Below are positions 1 through 8,388 of a DNA stretch of 64,000 bases, piece after piece. The stretch's first letter is position 1. Each line of letters starts with the position of its first letter. A program made the position numbers and the translations under genes. Origin of the DNA: Rhizobium sp. CC-YZS058 (GTDB taxonomy: Bacteria; Pseudomonadota; Alphaproteobacteria; Rhizobiales; Rhizobiaceae); NCBI RefSeq assembly GCF_034720595.1, contig NZ_JAYESJ010000001.1, positions 3,064,001 through 3,128,000 on the forward strand, read 5' to 3'. Below the pieces are notes generated by a model that was given only the letters and a program-made list of their open reading frames with translations, was not told the origin of the DNA and searched no databases.

Positions 1-57
1 ATCGAGAGCGCGGTCCTGCCGATCGTCGCCTGCCGCGCCTGTCTTAGCACTGTCCAT
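1..57 (-). CDS. 5' fragment of an unidentified protein, cut by the window start
   Basis: Only the first 19 codons are visible, starting at an ATG at 57 on the minus strand. A good Shine-Dalgarno AAGGAG lies 7 bases upstream. The peptide begins MDSAKTGAAGDD and is hydrophilic, with no signal peptide so far. I do not recognise it. A perfect EcfG-type promoter pattern lies 41 to 66 bases upstream, so the gene is probably part of the general stress response. It is transcribed divergently from the hybrid kinase that follows. Confidence 0.55.
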   Translation of the reverse strand, partial: MDSAKTGAAGDDRQDRALD

Positions 58-97
58 TGAACGTCTCCTTCTGTCTTCAAGCGGAAAGTGCAGAGGC

Positions 98-123
98 AAC
101 GCCGCGCCGGGTGCGATGGTTCC
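98..123 (-). promoter_or_regulatory. EcfG-type stress promoter for the gene at 1-57
   Basis: On the minus strand GGAAC (123-119) is followed by a 17-base spacer and CGTT (101-98). This is the known consensus of EcfG/RpoE2 general-stress sigma factors in Alphaproteobacteria. The predicted start of transcription near 91 leaves a leader of about 34 bases before the ATG at 57. Confidence 0.7.
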
Positions 124-181
124 TGCCGCCACTCCTGGAGGGTGCGACAACTGCGTTAGTCATTACTTTCCTTTTCAGCCT

Positions 182-203
182 GCAAACGGCCCAAATCGTT
201 TGC
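182..203. promoter_or_regulatory. Inverted repeat upstream of the hybrid kinase
   Basis: Perfect 7-base arms GCAAACG and CGTTTGC are separated by 8 bases, about 80 bases before the kinase start. The geometry fits a dimeric repressor or activator site. No family can be assigned from the sequence. Confidence 0.35.
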
Positions 204-279
204 GACGCGGGCAGTGAAATGCTATCAGCCCGCCGATTTTCGCGGCCTCGGGCCGCCGCTAACAAGGGTCTATCCATCC

Positions 280-3200
280 ATGGATACAACGAACCCGGCA
301 CCCCTCATCTTCATCGATGCCGACCAGACGGTAACCGGCTGGAGCGACGGCGCCGAATTCATGCTGGGCTGGCAGGCTGGCGAAGTTGTCGGCCAGCCGC
401 TGCAAAGCCTGCGTTTGCCGGGCGAGGAACGCTTCCGCACACGCGACGGGCGGGTGCTGGACCTGACCGTCTCGACGGTCGCCGCGCCCGGCGGCCTCAC
501 CGCGCTTGCCTTGCGCGCGCACCAGACGCTGCGTGAACAGCTGGAACTGACCCTCTCGCACAGCGAGGTGATCGGCACGTGGGATTGGGATATCGGACGC
601 GATAAGGTAAGCGTTGACGCACGCTTTGCGGAGACCTTCGGGCTTGATCCCGAGGAAGCGAGGAACGGCCTTCCGCTCGAGCGCTTCACCGCCGGCATTC
701 ACGATGCCGACCGCGAACGGGTCGCATCCGAGATCCTGCACACGCTCGGCAATGGCGGGCTCTTCACCAGCGAATACAGGGTCCACCATGCCGATGGCCG
801 GGTGCGGGAGGTCGCGGCACGCGGCCGATTCGTGCAGGGCGGCGACGGGCGACCGTCCCGGCTTCCGGGCGTGCTCTTCGATGTCACCGAACGCCGCCAG
901 GCAGAGCGCGAGGCGATGCGCCATCAGGGCCGCTACCGCTCGCTGTTCGAGCGGCTCGATGCCGGCTTCTGCGTGATCCGCATGATCTTCGATGAGAGCG
1001 GCAAGCCGGTCGATTATGAATTCCTGGAGGTCAATGCCGCCTTCAAGTTCCAGACCGGCATCGAGGATGCCGTTGGCCGGCGCATGCGCGAAATCGCGCC
1101 GCAGCACGAGCAGTCCTGGTTCGATCTCTACGGCAAGGTGGCGCGCGACCAGGAAGCGATCGCCTTCGAAAACCCGGCGACACAGCTGGACGACCGCTGG
1201 TACGAGGTTCAGGCCTTCCCGATCGACGGGCCGGACAGCGGCCATGTCGCCGTGCTTTTCAATGATCGCACCATGCAGCGCCGCATGGAAATGGCGTTGC
1301 GAGCCAGCGAAGCGGAGTTCCGCACGCTGTCCCAATCCATGCTCAACCATGTCTGGACCGCGGATGCGACCGGCAGGGCGATCTGGTTCAACGACCGTGT
1401 CTATGACTTCGTCGGCGTGACGGCGGAGGAGATGCCGGACGGGCTTCGCCCGTTCATCCACCCGGAGGATACCGAGGCCGCCCTGTCCGCCTGGCGGAGC
1501 GCGCTTGAAACGGGCACCCTGTTCCAGACCGAATATCGCCTGCGTCGCAAGGATGGTGTCTACCGCTGGCATCTGGTGCGCGCTTTGCCCGTTCTTGGCG
1601 AGGGCGGGCACATCCAGCGCTGGATCGGCACCAACACGGACATCGAACACGCCAAGCGCAACGAAGCCGCGCTCGCGGAGCTCAACGCCACGCTTGAAAG
1701 CCGGATCGAGCAGCGCACGAGCGAGCTGATGACCACGCAGAAGGCGCTGCAGCAGGCGCAGAAGATGGAGACGATCGGCCAGCTGACCGGCGGGGTTGCC
1801 CACGACTTCAACAATCTCCTGCAGGTCGTGGCCGGCAATCTGCAGCTCCTGGCGCGCGATGTGGCCGGCAATGCGCGCGCCGAACGCCGGGTCAGCAATG
1901 CGCTGGCCGGGGTGAGCCGCGGCGCGAAGCTCGCCAGCCAGCTCCTTGCGTTTGGCCGCCGCCAGGCGCTGGAGCCGAAGGTCATCAACATTGCCCGCTT
2001 TCTGAACGGCATGGACGATCTCCTGCGCCGGTCGATCGGCGAGGCCGTGGAGGTGGAAACCATCGTCTCCGGCGGATTGTGGAACACGTTCGCGGACCCG
2101 ACCCAGGTTGAGAATGCCATTCTCAACCTCGCCATCAATGCGCGTGATGCGATGGACGGCGCCGGCAAGCTGACGATCGAAGTCGGCAATGCCGCTCTCG
2201 ACGCGGACTATGCACGCGCCCATGCCGAGGTCGAGCCCGGCCAATATGTGATGGTGGCGGTGACCGATACAGGCGCCGGCATGACGCCGGAGGTGCTGGA
2301 ACGAGTTTTCGACCCCTTCTTCTCCACCAAGCCGGAGGGCAAGGGAACGGGCCTGGGCCTTTCCATGGTCTACGGCTTCGTCAAGCAGTCGGGCGGGCAC
2401 GTCAAGATCTACAGCGAGCTTGGCCAGGGAACCACGGTGCGGCTCTATCTCCCCCGCGCCCATGCGGACGAGGACCGCGAGGTTCTGCTGCAGTCCGGAC
2501 CGATCGTCGGCGGCAGCGAAACCATTCTTGTCGTGGAGGATGACGAGGCGGTGCGCGAGACCGTGGTCGAAACGCTGTCCGACCTCGGCTACCGCGTGCT
2601 GACGGCGCGCGATGCCCAGGCCGGCCTGACCGTGGTCGAGAGCGGCATCCCGATCGATCTCGTGTTTACCGATGTGGTCATGCCCGGGCCTTTGAAAAGC
2701 CGGGAAATGGCGCGGCGCGCCAAGGAGCGGCTGCCGGAGCTCGTCGTTCTCTTCACCTCCGGTTATACGGAAAACTCAATCGTGCATGGCGGCAAGCTCG
2801 ATGCGGGGGTCGAGCTGATTTCCAAGCCCTACACGCGCGAGGCGCTCGCCCGGCGGCTGCGCCACCTGCTGGCCAACCGCGACCAGGCACGCATGGCCGC
2901 ACACCGGCGCACGCCGGGCTTCGTCACGCCCGCAACACCGTCCGTCTCTGCCCCGACGGGCGAGGCGTCCGTTCTCAACAGCGCGACGCCCGACCGCGCC
3001 TGCCGCATTCTTCTGGTGGAAGATGACGACCTGATCCGCATGAACACGGCCGAGATGCTGATCGAGCTGGGTCACGAGGTCTTCGAAGCGGCGACGGCCG
3101 GGGCCGCAATGGCGGCGATCGATGCGCAGGACTTCGAGGTTCTCGTCACCGATCTCGGCCTGCCGGACATGTCGGGCAGCGAGCTTGCCCGGAAGATCCG

Positions 3201-3348
3201 GGCACGCAAGGCTGGGATCGGCGTCGTCTATGCGACAGGCGACAGCCACCCACCGAGCGGCGCAGTCGAACGGGCGGTTCTGCTCGGCAAGCCTTATGAC
3301 GTGACGCGGCTTGTCGCAGCCATTGCCGCCGCCCGGCAAACCGACTGA
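280..3348 (+). CDS. Hybrid sensor histidine kinase with PAS repeats and two receiver domains
   Basis: The 1022-residue protein has no clear membrane segment, so it is probably a cytoplasmic sensor. From the N-terminus it shows a short PAS-like segment (about 6-75), three further PAS domains (about 85-205, 225-345 and 345-465), a HisKA domain with the motif GGVAHDFNNLL and the phosphorylated His at 508, an HATPase domain ending near 725, and two receiver domains. The first receiver has the FTDVVMPG phospho-Asp motif, the second VTDLGLPD. The start at 280 is preferred to an in-frame ATG at 214 because AAGGG lies 11 bases upstream and the first PAS begins directly after. A receiver doublet after an HDFNN kinase is typical of phosphorelay hybrids. 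The signal and the output partner are unknown. It stands alone, divergent from a stress-promoter gene. Confidence 0.85.
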   Translation: MDTTNPAPLIFIDADQTVTGWSDGAEFMLGWQAGEVVGQPLQSLRLPGEERFRTRDGRVLDLTVSTVAAPGGLTALALRAHQTLREQLELTLSHSEVIGTWDWDIGRDKVSVDARFAETFGLDPEEARNGLPLERFTAGIHDADRERVASEILHTLGNGGLFTSEYRVHHADGRVREVAARGRFVQGGDGRPSRLPGVLFDVTERRQAEREAMRHQGRYRSLFERLDAGFCVIRMIFDESGKPVDYEFLEVNAAFKFQTGIEDAVGRRMREIAPQHEQSWFDLYGKVARDQEAIAFENPATQLDDRWYEVQAFPIDGPDSGHVAVLFNDRTMQRRMEMALRASEAEFRTLSQSMLNHVWTADATGRAIWFNDRVYDFVGVTAEEMPDGLRPFIHPEDTEAALSAWRSALETGTLFQTEYRLRRKDGVYRWHLVRALPVLGEGGHIQRWIGTNTDIEHAKRNEAALAELNATLESRIEQRTSELMTTQKALQQAQKMETIGQLTGGVAHDFNNLLQVVAGNLQLLARDVAGNARAERRVSNALAGVSRGAKLASQLLAFGRRQALEPKVINIARFLNGMDDLLRRSIGEAVEVETIVSGGLWNTFADPTQVENAILNLAINARDAMDGAGKLTIEVGNAALDADYARAHAEVEPGQYVMVAVTDTGAGMTPEVLERVFDPFFSTKPEGKGTGLGLSMVYGFVKQSGGHVKIYSELGQGTTVRLYLPRAHADEDREVLLQSGPIVGGSETILVVEDDEAVRETVVETLSDLGYRVLTARDAQAGLTVVESGIPIDLVFTDVVMPGPLKSREMARRAKERLPELVVLFTSGYTENSIVHGGKLDAGVELISKPYTREALARRLRHLLANRDQARMAAHRRTPGFVTPATPSVSAPTGEASVLNSATPDRACRILLVEDDDLIRMNTAEMLIELGHEVFEAATAGAAMAAIDAQDFEVLVTDLGLPDMSGSELARKIRARKAGIGVVYATGDSHPPSGAVERAVLLGKPYDVTRLVAAIAAARQTD

Positions 3349-3360
3349 GCGGCCGGACCC

Positions 3361-3768
3361 TTAGCCGGCGACGGCTGCGTGATACGCCTCGTCGCTGACC
3401 TGCTCCAGCCAGTCGACCACGGACCCGTTTTCCGCTTCGGCGATTGCGATATGGGTCATGGCGGTGGTCGGCGCTGCGCCGTGCCAATGGCGCTCGCCCG
3501 GCGGAAACCAGACGATATCGCCCGGGCGGATTTCGATGACAGGCCCGCCCTCCCGCTGCGCTCGTCCGCAGCCGGCCGTCACGATGATGGTCTGGCCGAG
3601 CGGATGCGTATGCCAGGCCGTTCGGGCGCCGGGCTCGAAGGTGACCGTGGCGCCGGAAACACGGGCCGGCGCCTCGGCCTTGAAGGGGGAATCGAGCCGG
3701 ACGGCGCCGGTGAAATAGTCCGGCAACCCGGCGGACGATGGTGCGGAACCGGCACGCGTGATGTTCAT
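3361..3768 (-). CDS. Small single-domain cupin protein
   Basis: The 135-residue protein carries both cupin motifs: HTHPLGQ around 53-59 and [16 protein letters not shown] around 83-97, so H53, H55, Q59 and H94 or H96 can bind a metal. It resembles the short carboxymuconolactone-decarboxylase or quercetin-dioxygenase-like cupins often labelled generically; the substrate cannot be read. It converges with the hybrid kinase with only 12 bases between the stops. A near-consensus EcfG promoter lies about 37 bases upstream of the start, suggesting stress induction. Confidence 0.8.
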   Translation of the reverse strand: MNITRAGSAPSSAGLPDYFTGAVRLDSPFKAEAPARVSGATVTFEPGARTAWHTHPLGQTIIVTAGCGRAQREGGPVIEIRPGDIVWFPPGERHWHGAAPTTAMTHIAIAEAENGSVVDWLEQVSDEAYHAAVAG

Positions 3769-3804
3769 GATAAACTCCCGTTCAGTGTCAGGACGGACGG
3801 AGGC

Positions 3805-3829
3805 AAGGATAGACCGAACAAACCGTTCC
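3805..3829 (-). promoter_or_regulatory. Near-consensus EcfG-type promoter for the cupin gene
   Basis: On the minus strand GGAAC (3829-3825), a 16-base spacer and CCTT (3808-3805). The -10 has one mismatch to CGTT but keeps the TT that the RpoE2 consensus requires. It would give a leader of about 30 bases. Confidence 0.45.
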
Positions 3830-3863
3830 GTCTTGGTCCTCTTCAGCCACCCGCTCTGCAGGA

Positions 3864-3890
3864 CCGCCCGCGAGACTGCCTCGCGGGCGG
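3864..3890 (-). terminator. Hairpin downstream of the PRC-barrel gene
   Basis: Perfect 11-base inverted repeat CCGCCCGCGAG / CTCGCGGGCGG with a 5-base loop, 35 bases past the stop of the gene at 3925-4899. There is no T-run after it, so it may be an RNA-stability hairpin or a weak terminator. Confidence 0.5.
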
Positions 3891-3924
3891 CTGGATCCTT
3901 CGACCTGGTAACGATTTTTGCCGG

Positions 3925-4899
3925 TCAGGGCTTGGGGTTGGTGAGCAGGATGGAGGCGGGGTCGGCCTTGTAGGCCTTCTCGTCATAGGCTTTCTGCTTC
4001 TCCAGCTGCTCCTTGGTGAAGGGCGAATAGATCGTCATCGCGCCCTTGGCATCGGCCATCACCTGGATATCGCGCGCGCTCATGGCGACCGGCTTCTCAC
4101 CGAGGCCGAGGAAGCCGCCGACGTCGATGACATAGGCTTCGAGCGCCCCGTTTTCGCCGAGGATCACGTCGCCCACCTTGCCGATCTGGCTGTCGTCGGC
4201 CTGCTTGACCGGCGTGCCGATCAGCTTGGCGGTGGAGAGCATCGCGGGATCGACCGGCTTCATCTCGTCATCCGGCGGCACCGTGCCATTGCCCGCAGTG
4301 TCGAGCGCGGCGTCGGGATCGGTCATGTCCGGCGTGGTGCCGACGGTCGGCGTCTGGCCGGCGGCGCGGGTGGCGGCGGTGCCGGCTCCTGCAGCATCGA
4401 GCGGCACTTCCGTATTTTCGGGCGTGGCGAGCGGCGCGCTGCCGGTCTGCGCCGGTGCCGCGGCATCGCCGGTGCTGACGGCGGGATCCATGACCGGCTT
4501 CATCTCGAAGGGCGGCGCGGCAAGCAGATCGGTCTTGGTGACCGAGGCGACAAGGATGCGTTCGCCGTCGCGATTGGACCAGGTGACCCGGTCGAAGTTG
4601 ATCGCCACATCCTTTTCCCCGATGCCGAGAAACCCGCCGACGCCGACGACGAGCGCCTGCGTGCCGCCGGTCGGATTGATGACGACATCGCGCACCTTGC
4701 CGATCGATTCTCCCTCTTCATCGCCACCGGCATAGACAGTCTTGCCGATCACCGCCGATGCCAACATCTGCTCTGCAGCCGTGCCGGCTGTCGACGTCTG
4801 GGCGGCGGGCGCTGCGGCGGGGGCAGCGGGCTGCTGGGCAAAGGCGAATCCGGAAAGGCCGGCGGCAAGAGCCGTGCCGGCGAGAAAGGACTTGAGCAT
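3925..4899 (-). CDS. Exported protein with two PRC-barrel domains
   Basis: The 324-residue protein has a signal peptide (about 1-21, cleavage after AFA). Two PRC-barrel domains follow, about 50-120 (motif GKVRDVVINP) and about 228-300 (motif GKVGDVILGE), joined by an Ala/Thr/Pro-rich linker. Each barrel repeats VGGFLGxGEK, so the protein arose by internal duplication. Such periplasmic PRC proteins are common in rhizobia but their role is unknown. A perfect EcfG promoter 200 bases upstream points to stress-dependent expression. The start at 4899 is supported by AAGGAG 8 bases upstream. Confidence 0.85.
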   Translation of the reverse strand: MLKSFLAGTALAAGLSGFAFAQQPAAPAAAPAAQTSTAGTAAEQMLASAVIGKTVYAGGDEEGESIGKVRDVVINPTGGTQALVVGVGGFLGIGEKDVAINFDRVTWSNRDGERILVASVTKTDLLAAPPFEMKPVMDPAVSTGDAAAPAQTGSAPLATPENTEVPLDAAGAGTAATRAAGQTPTVGTTPDMTDPDAALDTAGNGTVPPDDEMKPVDPAMLSTAKLIGTPVKQADDSQIGKVGDVILGENGALEAYVIDVGGFLGLGEKPVAMSARDIQVMADAKGAMTIYSPFTKEQLEKQKAYDEKAYKADPASILLTNPKP

Positions 4900-5101
4900 G
4901 GGAAAGACTCCTTGAAGGATAAACGGCGGGAGCGCAGGCAGCCGGCCCGCGAGAGAAACGGACTGGCGGGGATGGAGCGCAGGTCTCTCACCACCGATCG
5001 GCGTCTCGAGCCTGCGGAATGGCCATCATGGCCGGCGTCAAGGACGGAGGGCGATCGCAGGCTTGTCGATCCGCGACCCCCGTCGTTTTTCACGGCCTGC
5101 T

Positions 5102-5127
5102 AACGCGGCACCGAGGACAAATGTTCC
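5102..5127 (-). promoter_or_regulatory. EcfG-type stress promoter for the PRC-barrel gene
   Basis: On the minus strand GGAAC (5127-5123), 17 bases, CGTT (5105-5102). It implies a leader of about 195 bases before the start at 4899. The 4900-5304 gap between the divergent genes contains this site and a second one facing the other way; I see no gene in it. Confidence 0.7.
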
Positions 5128-5241
5128 GCTCGGCAACAGAGGGGCGTTCGCTCTCCACCCACCTGCACACGGTGCAATATCCGCAGTCTATCTGCGCAGA
5201 AGCCGCTCCATCACCACACGCTCACAAAGATGCAAGTGCGT

Positions 5242-5266
5242 GGAACAAAACGGTGATTGCCACGTT
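5242..5266 (+). promoter_or_regulatory. EcfG-type stress promoter for the DUF3309 gene
   Basis: GGAAC (5242-5246), 16-base spacer, CGTT (5263-5266). It lies 39 bases before the start codon at 5305, giving a leader of about 32 bases. Confidence 0.75.
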
Positions 5267-5304
5267 TTCAGCTCGCACTTCGATTGAACCCGAAAGGACC
5301 TGCC

Positions 5305-5460
5305 ATGCTCGGCACAATCCTCCTGATTATCCTTATCCTCCTCCTGATCGGCGCCCTGCCGAACTGGGGGCATAGTCGCAACTGGGGCTACGGTCCCTCG
5401 GGAGGACTTGGCCTTGTGGTGATCATCCTTCTCGTTCTGGTGTTGATGGGACGCATCTAA
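5305..5460 (+). CDS. DUF3309 family mini membrane protein
   Basis: A 51-residue protein beginning MLGTILLIILILLLIGALP, with a second hydrophobic segment near the C-terminus (VVIILLVLVLMGR) and a Gly/Trp/Tyr-rich loop between. This is the DUF3309 pattern; members are tiny inner-membrane proteins of unknown function. AAAGGA lies 8 bases before the ATG, which rules out the longer in-frame start at 5257. An EcfG promoter directly precedes it. The next gene starts 53 bases downstream and probably shares the transcript. Confidence 0.85.
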   Translation: MLGTILLIILILLLIGALPNWGHSRNWGYGPSGGLGLVVIILLVLVLMGRI

Positions 5461-5512
5461 ACCAGCCCTCTCCACCACCGCTTGCTTGAAACCCCAACTG
5501 AAGGACATCACC

Positions 5513-5761
5513 ATGAAAAAAGCTCTTCTCGCCGTCGCCCTGATCCTGCCGCTCGCAGCCTGCTCTGAGACCGAGCGTGGCGCTGCCATCGGTGCCGGCT
5601 CCGGCGCCATCATCGGCGGCGTGGCCACCGGCAATGTCCGTGGCGCTGCTGTCGGCGCTGCAGTCGGCGGTGTCGCCGGCGCCCTCATCGGCCGCGCCAA
5701 CGAGCCGGGCCGTTGCTACTACCGCGACCGTTACGGCCGCCGCTACATCGCCGCCTGCTGA
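5513..5761 (+). CDS. Small glycine-zipper outer-membrane lipoprotein
   Basis: The 82-residue protein has a lipoprotein signal ending in LPLAAC, so Cys17 would carry the lipid. The mature part is a glycine zipper (repeated GAAIGAGSGA, GAAVGAAVGG) followed by an Arg/Tyr-rich tail. Such YMGG-like or SlyB-like proteins associate with the outer membrane. Starts at 5513 after AAGGACA. It probably belongs to the stress-induced transcript with the DUF3309 gene and ends at a strong terminator. Confidence 0.8.
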   Translation: MKKALLAVALILPLAACSETERGAAIGAGSGAIIGGVATGNVRGAAVGAAVGGVAGALIGRANEPGRCYYRDRYGRRYIAAC

Positions 5762-5780
5762 TCGCAGACGGACGCATGGA

Positions 5781-5808
5781 AAAGCCCCGGTCTCAGCCGG
5801 GGCTTTTT
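5781..5808. terminator. Strong bidirectional intrinsic terminator
   Basis: Perfect 10-base stem AAAGCCCCGG / CCGGGGCTTT with a 6-base loop, with T residues following on both strands. It ends the lipoprotein transcript on the plus strand and the nepR transcript on the minus strand. Confidence 0.9.
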
Positions 5809-5864
5809 CACGTCTGCAGCTTTGTTGGTTATTGCTTACCAAAGCGGGTGGGAAGAAAATCCAG

Positions 5865-6050
5865 TCAACGCTTGCTGGCCTTTTCGACGCTGTCCAGCCG
5901 CTCGAGCAGATCGAGGAACAGGTCGGGGATCGGCTCCTGCTCGACCGAGGTGTAGAACGCCTTCAGCGTTTCGGCGATCTGGCTTTCGAGCGGGATGGCC
6001 CCCTTCCCGGTGGCAGGCGGGCGCGCCGGCTTGGCGGGACGATCGCTCAT
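5865..6050 (-). CDS. nepR: NepR anti-sigma factor of the general stress response
   Basis: The 61-residue protein has the NepR core: an amphipathic helix with SQIAETLKAFYTSV, then EPIPDLFLDLLERLD. In this family NepR binds and inactivates the sigma factor EcfG until phosphorylated PhyR sequesters it. The start at 6050 is chosen because GGAAGGA lies 8 bases upstream; a longer frame to 6209 would run into the phyR promoter region. It is divergent from phyR, as in many rhizobia. In relatives ecfG usually follows nepR in the same operon; here nepR is followed only by a terminator. Confidence 0.9.
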   Translation of the reverse strand: MSDRPAKPARPPATGKGAIPLESQIAETLKAFYTSVEQEPIPDLFLDLLERLDSVEKASKR

Positions 6051-6240
6051 CCTTTCGGTCCTTCCGGCACGGTCCATCCAATTTTTAACACTTTGCTTAC
6101 AATCCCTTTGCACCGCTTCGATTTTGGATGTGCAAACTTTCCATCCGCGGCGAAACATGGTCAAACGCTTGAGGCCCGACTCGGGAAACCGTAAGCGCGG
6201 CCTTGTCACGCAGGCGACACCATACTGAAGGACGTCTTAA

Positions 6241-7038
6241 ATGTCACTTTCCACGCGGATCGCCGCCCACCTCCCCTATCTTCGCCGCTTTTCCCGCGCC
6301 ATCACCGGCTCGCAGACCTCGGGCGATGCCTATGTCGCCGCCGTGCTCGAGGCGCTGATTGCCGATCTGTCGCTCTTCCCCTCTGCATCCAGCGACCGGG
6401 TCAGCCTGTTCAAGCTCTATTGCTCGCAGTTTGAAGGAATCGAGATCGAACTGCCGGAAACGGATTCGCCCTTTGGCTGGGAAAAGAAGGCGGCAGCCAA
6501 TCTCTCCCGCATCGCGCCGGACGCCCGCAAGGCATTCCTGCTCGTATCTGTGGAAGGCTTCACCCGCACCGAGACCGCCGAAATCCTCGACATTTCGGAA
6601 GAGGAAACGAACCGGCTGATCGCAAAGGCTTCGCAGGATATCGCCCAGCAGGTGGTGACCGAGATCCTGATCATCGAGGACGAGCCGCTGATCGCCATGG
6701 ATATCGAGGATATGGTGCGCAGTCTCGGCCATGGCGTGGCAGGCGTTGCCCGCACCCATAGCGAGGCGGTGGAGCTTTTCCATAAAACCAAGCCGAAAAT
6801 GGTCCTGGCCGATATTCAGCTCGCCGATGGCAGCTCGGGCATCGATGCCGTCAACGAGATTCTGGCGAGCACGACGGTGCCGGTCATCTTCATCACCGCC
6901 TTCCCCGAGCGGCTTCTGACCGGCGAGAAGCCGGAGCCGGCCTTCCTCGTCACCAAGCCCTTCAACCCCGACATGGTAAAGGCGTTGATCAGTCAGGCCC
7001 TGTTCTTCGACGAGAACGCCCAGGCCGGACGCGGCTAA
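6241..7038 (+). CDS. phyR: PhyR, response regulator of the general stress response
   Basis: The 265-residue protein has an N-terminal sigma-factor-like domain (about 1-138, sigma2 and sigma4 mimic, motif TETAEILDISEEE) and a C-terminal receiver (about 140-258) with E146/D147, phospho-Asp D191, T219 and K239. When phosphorylated, PhyR binds NepR through its sigma-like domain and frees EcfG. AAGGAC lies 7 bases before the ATG. The 190-base gap to nepR shows no clear EcfG promoter. Confidence 0.95.
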   Translation: MSLSTRIAAHLPYLRRFSRAITGSQTSGDAYVAAVLEALIADLSLFPSASSDRVSLFKLYCSQFEGIEIELPETDSPFGWEKKAAANLSRIAPDARKAFLLVSVEGFTRTETAEILDISEEETNRLIAKASQDIAQQVVTEILIIEDEPLIAMDIEDMVRSLGHGVAGVARTHSEAVELFHKTKPKMVLADIQLADGSSGIDAVNEILASTTVPVIFITAFPERLLTGEKPEPAFLVTKPFNPDMVKALISQALFFDENAQAGRG

Positions 7039-7082
7039 GCCGGCCTGCCCGCAGACGGTGCTCCTATCGCCATAACCCCGCC

Positions 7083-8210
7083 TCAGCCCGGCAATTGCCG
7101 CTCCGGCGGGCGGGTGCGGACCTCGTTGAAGATGGTCATGGCGATGAGCGACAGCGGCATGGCGAGCATGGCGCCGACCGCGCCCCACATCCATGTCCAG
7201 AAGATGATGGCGACGAAGATCAAAAAGGGATTGATCTCCAGCCGGTGGCCGAGAATGGCGGGCGTCACCAGGTTTTCCATGACCAGATGCAGCAGGAAGA
7301 ACAGCGTTGCGGGCAAGAGCGCGAAAAACATCGTGTCATGCGTCATCAATCCGCCGGTGGCGAGCGCCAAAGTCATGGCGGTCACGCCCAGATAGGGAAT
7401 GAAGCTGGAGACGAAGGCGAACAGCCCCCAGAGCATGGCGCCCGGCAGCCCGCCTACGAAGGCGATCAGCGCCGTCACCGTCCCCAGTGTCAGGTAGATG
7501 AGGCTGGCGGTGGAAAAATAGAAGCCGACCGCGCTCTCCGTTGCATTCATGACCCGAATGGCCGCCAGCCGGCGATCATGGGTGGCAAAGCCCATGATGA
7601 TCGTCTTGCGCAGATGGGTGCGGCCCAGGAGAAACAGGCCGAGGGCCGCGAGGAAGATCAGGGTCTGGACGAAGGCTGGCGTGATGCCTGCCGCCACGAC
7701 GCCGAGCATGGCGCCGGCATTGGCGATCGCCATGTCGGCCATGGCCTTTTCGTCCGCCCCGGCAATGGCGCGGCGCGCCCATTCGAACCGCTCGAGATAG
7801 GGCAGAAAGCGCTGCACCCCGCGTTCGATCAGGGCCGGCGCGTCGGCGGCGATATTGGACAGCGGGTCGATCAGCTCATTGACCAGCAGAAAGATGAGCA
7901 CGACGAAGATGACGCCGAAAGTCAACCCTCCAAGCACCGGCGGAAGGCCGAAACGCTCCAGCTTGTCGGCGGCGAGGCCGAGCACCATGCCGACGACGAT
8001 GGCGAGCGTCACCGGCATCAGGATCGATTCCAAGGTGTAGACGACGGCGGACATGGCGATGACGAAGGTGCCGACGATGCTCCAGGCAACGACGAGATCG
8101 AGGCCGCTCTTCGGCTCGAAATTGAGCTCGTCCTCTGCGACGGGCGGAGCAGGAATTTCGCCCTTCTTCTTCGCCTTGAAGAGCGCCCGCTCCGGTATGG
8201 CCGATCCCAT
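7083..8210 (-). CDS. AI-2E/PerM family transporter
   Basis: The 375-residue inner-membrane protein has an N-terminal pair of helices, a soluble middle part and a C-terminal block of helices including LPGAMLWGLFAFVSSFIPYLG, the most conserved segment of the AI-2E/PerM (TqsA-like) family. Substrates in the family range from autoinducer-2 export to Na+/H+ exchange; none can be assigned here. The start at 8210 is preferred because AGGAAGG lies 7 bases upstream. A perfect EcfG promoter lies 118 bases upstream, placing it in the stress regulon. Confidence 0.85.
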   Translation of the reverse strand: MGSAIPERALFKAKKKGEIPAPPVAEDELNFEPKSGLDLVVAWSIVGTFVIAMSAVVYTLESILMPVTLAIVVGMVLGLAADKLERFGLPPVLGGLTFGVIFVVLIFLLVNELIDPLSNIAADAPALIERGVQRFLPYLERFEWARRAIAGADEKAMADMAIANAGAMLGVVAAGITPAFVQTLIFLAALGLFLLGRTHLRKTIIMGFATHDRRLAAIRVMNATESAVGFYFSTASLIYLTLGTVTALIAFVGGLPGAMLWGLFAFVSSFIPYLGVTAMTLALATGGLMTHDTMFFALLPATLFFLLHLVMENLVTPAILGHRLEINPFLIFVAIIFWTWMWGAVGAMLAMPLSLIAMTIFNEVRTRPPERQLPG

Positions 8211-8327
8211 CCCCCCACCTTCCTGGTCACGCGCGCAGCTTTGGGCCGCCGCGCCTCTCCACGTCTCGTTCCTGATTGATACGATACGACACCCACGCAG
8301 GGCAGGATGCACTGCGCGACGCAGAGG

Positions 8328-8352
8328 AACGCGCCCGAGAAAGGAAAGTTCC
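8328..8352 (-). promoter_or_regulatory. EcfG-type stress promoter for the AI-2E family gene
   Basis: On the minus strand GGAAC (8352-8348), 16 bases, CGTT (8331-8328). The predicted leader is about 110 bases. It begins only 37 bases after the stop of the upstream ocd gene. Confidence 0.7.
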
Positions 8353-8388
8353 GGCTTATCTAAGGCGGCGAAGAACGCGCTCTACACG

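Noticed and set aside
259-2463. Long open frame on the minus strand opposite the hybrid kinase
   Set aside because: GC-rich third positions of the true gene leave the opposite strand open. The product is His/Arg/Gly-rich without known motifs, and the plus-strand kinase has complete domains.
6051-6240. Expected EcfG promoter between nepR and phyR
   Set aside because: I read both strands and found only weak matches such as GGAAA without a -10, so none is claimed.
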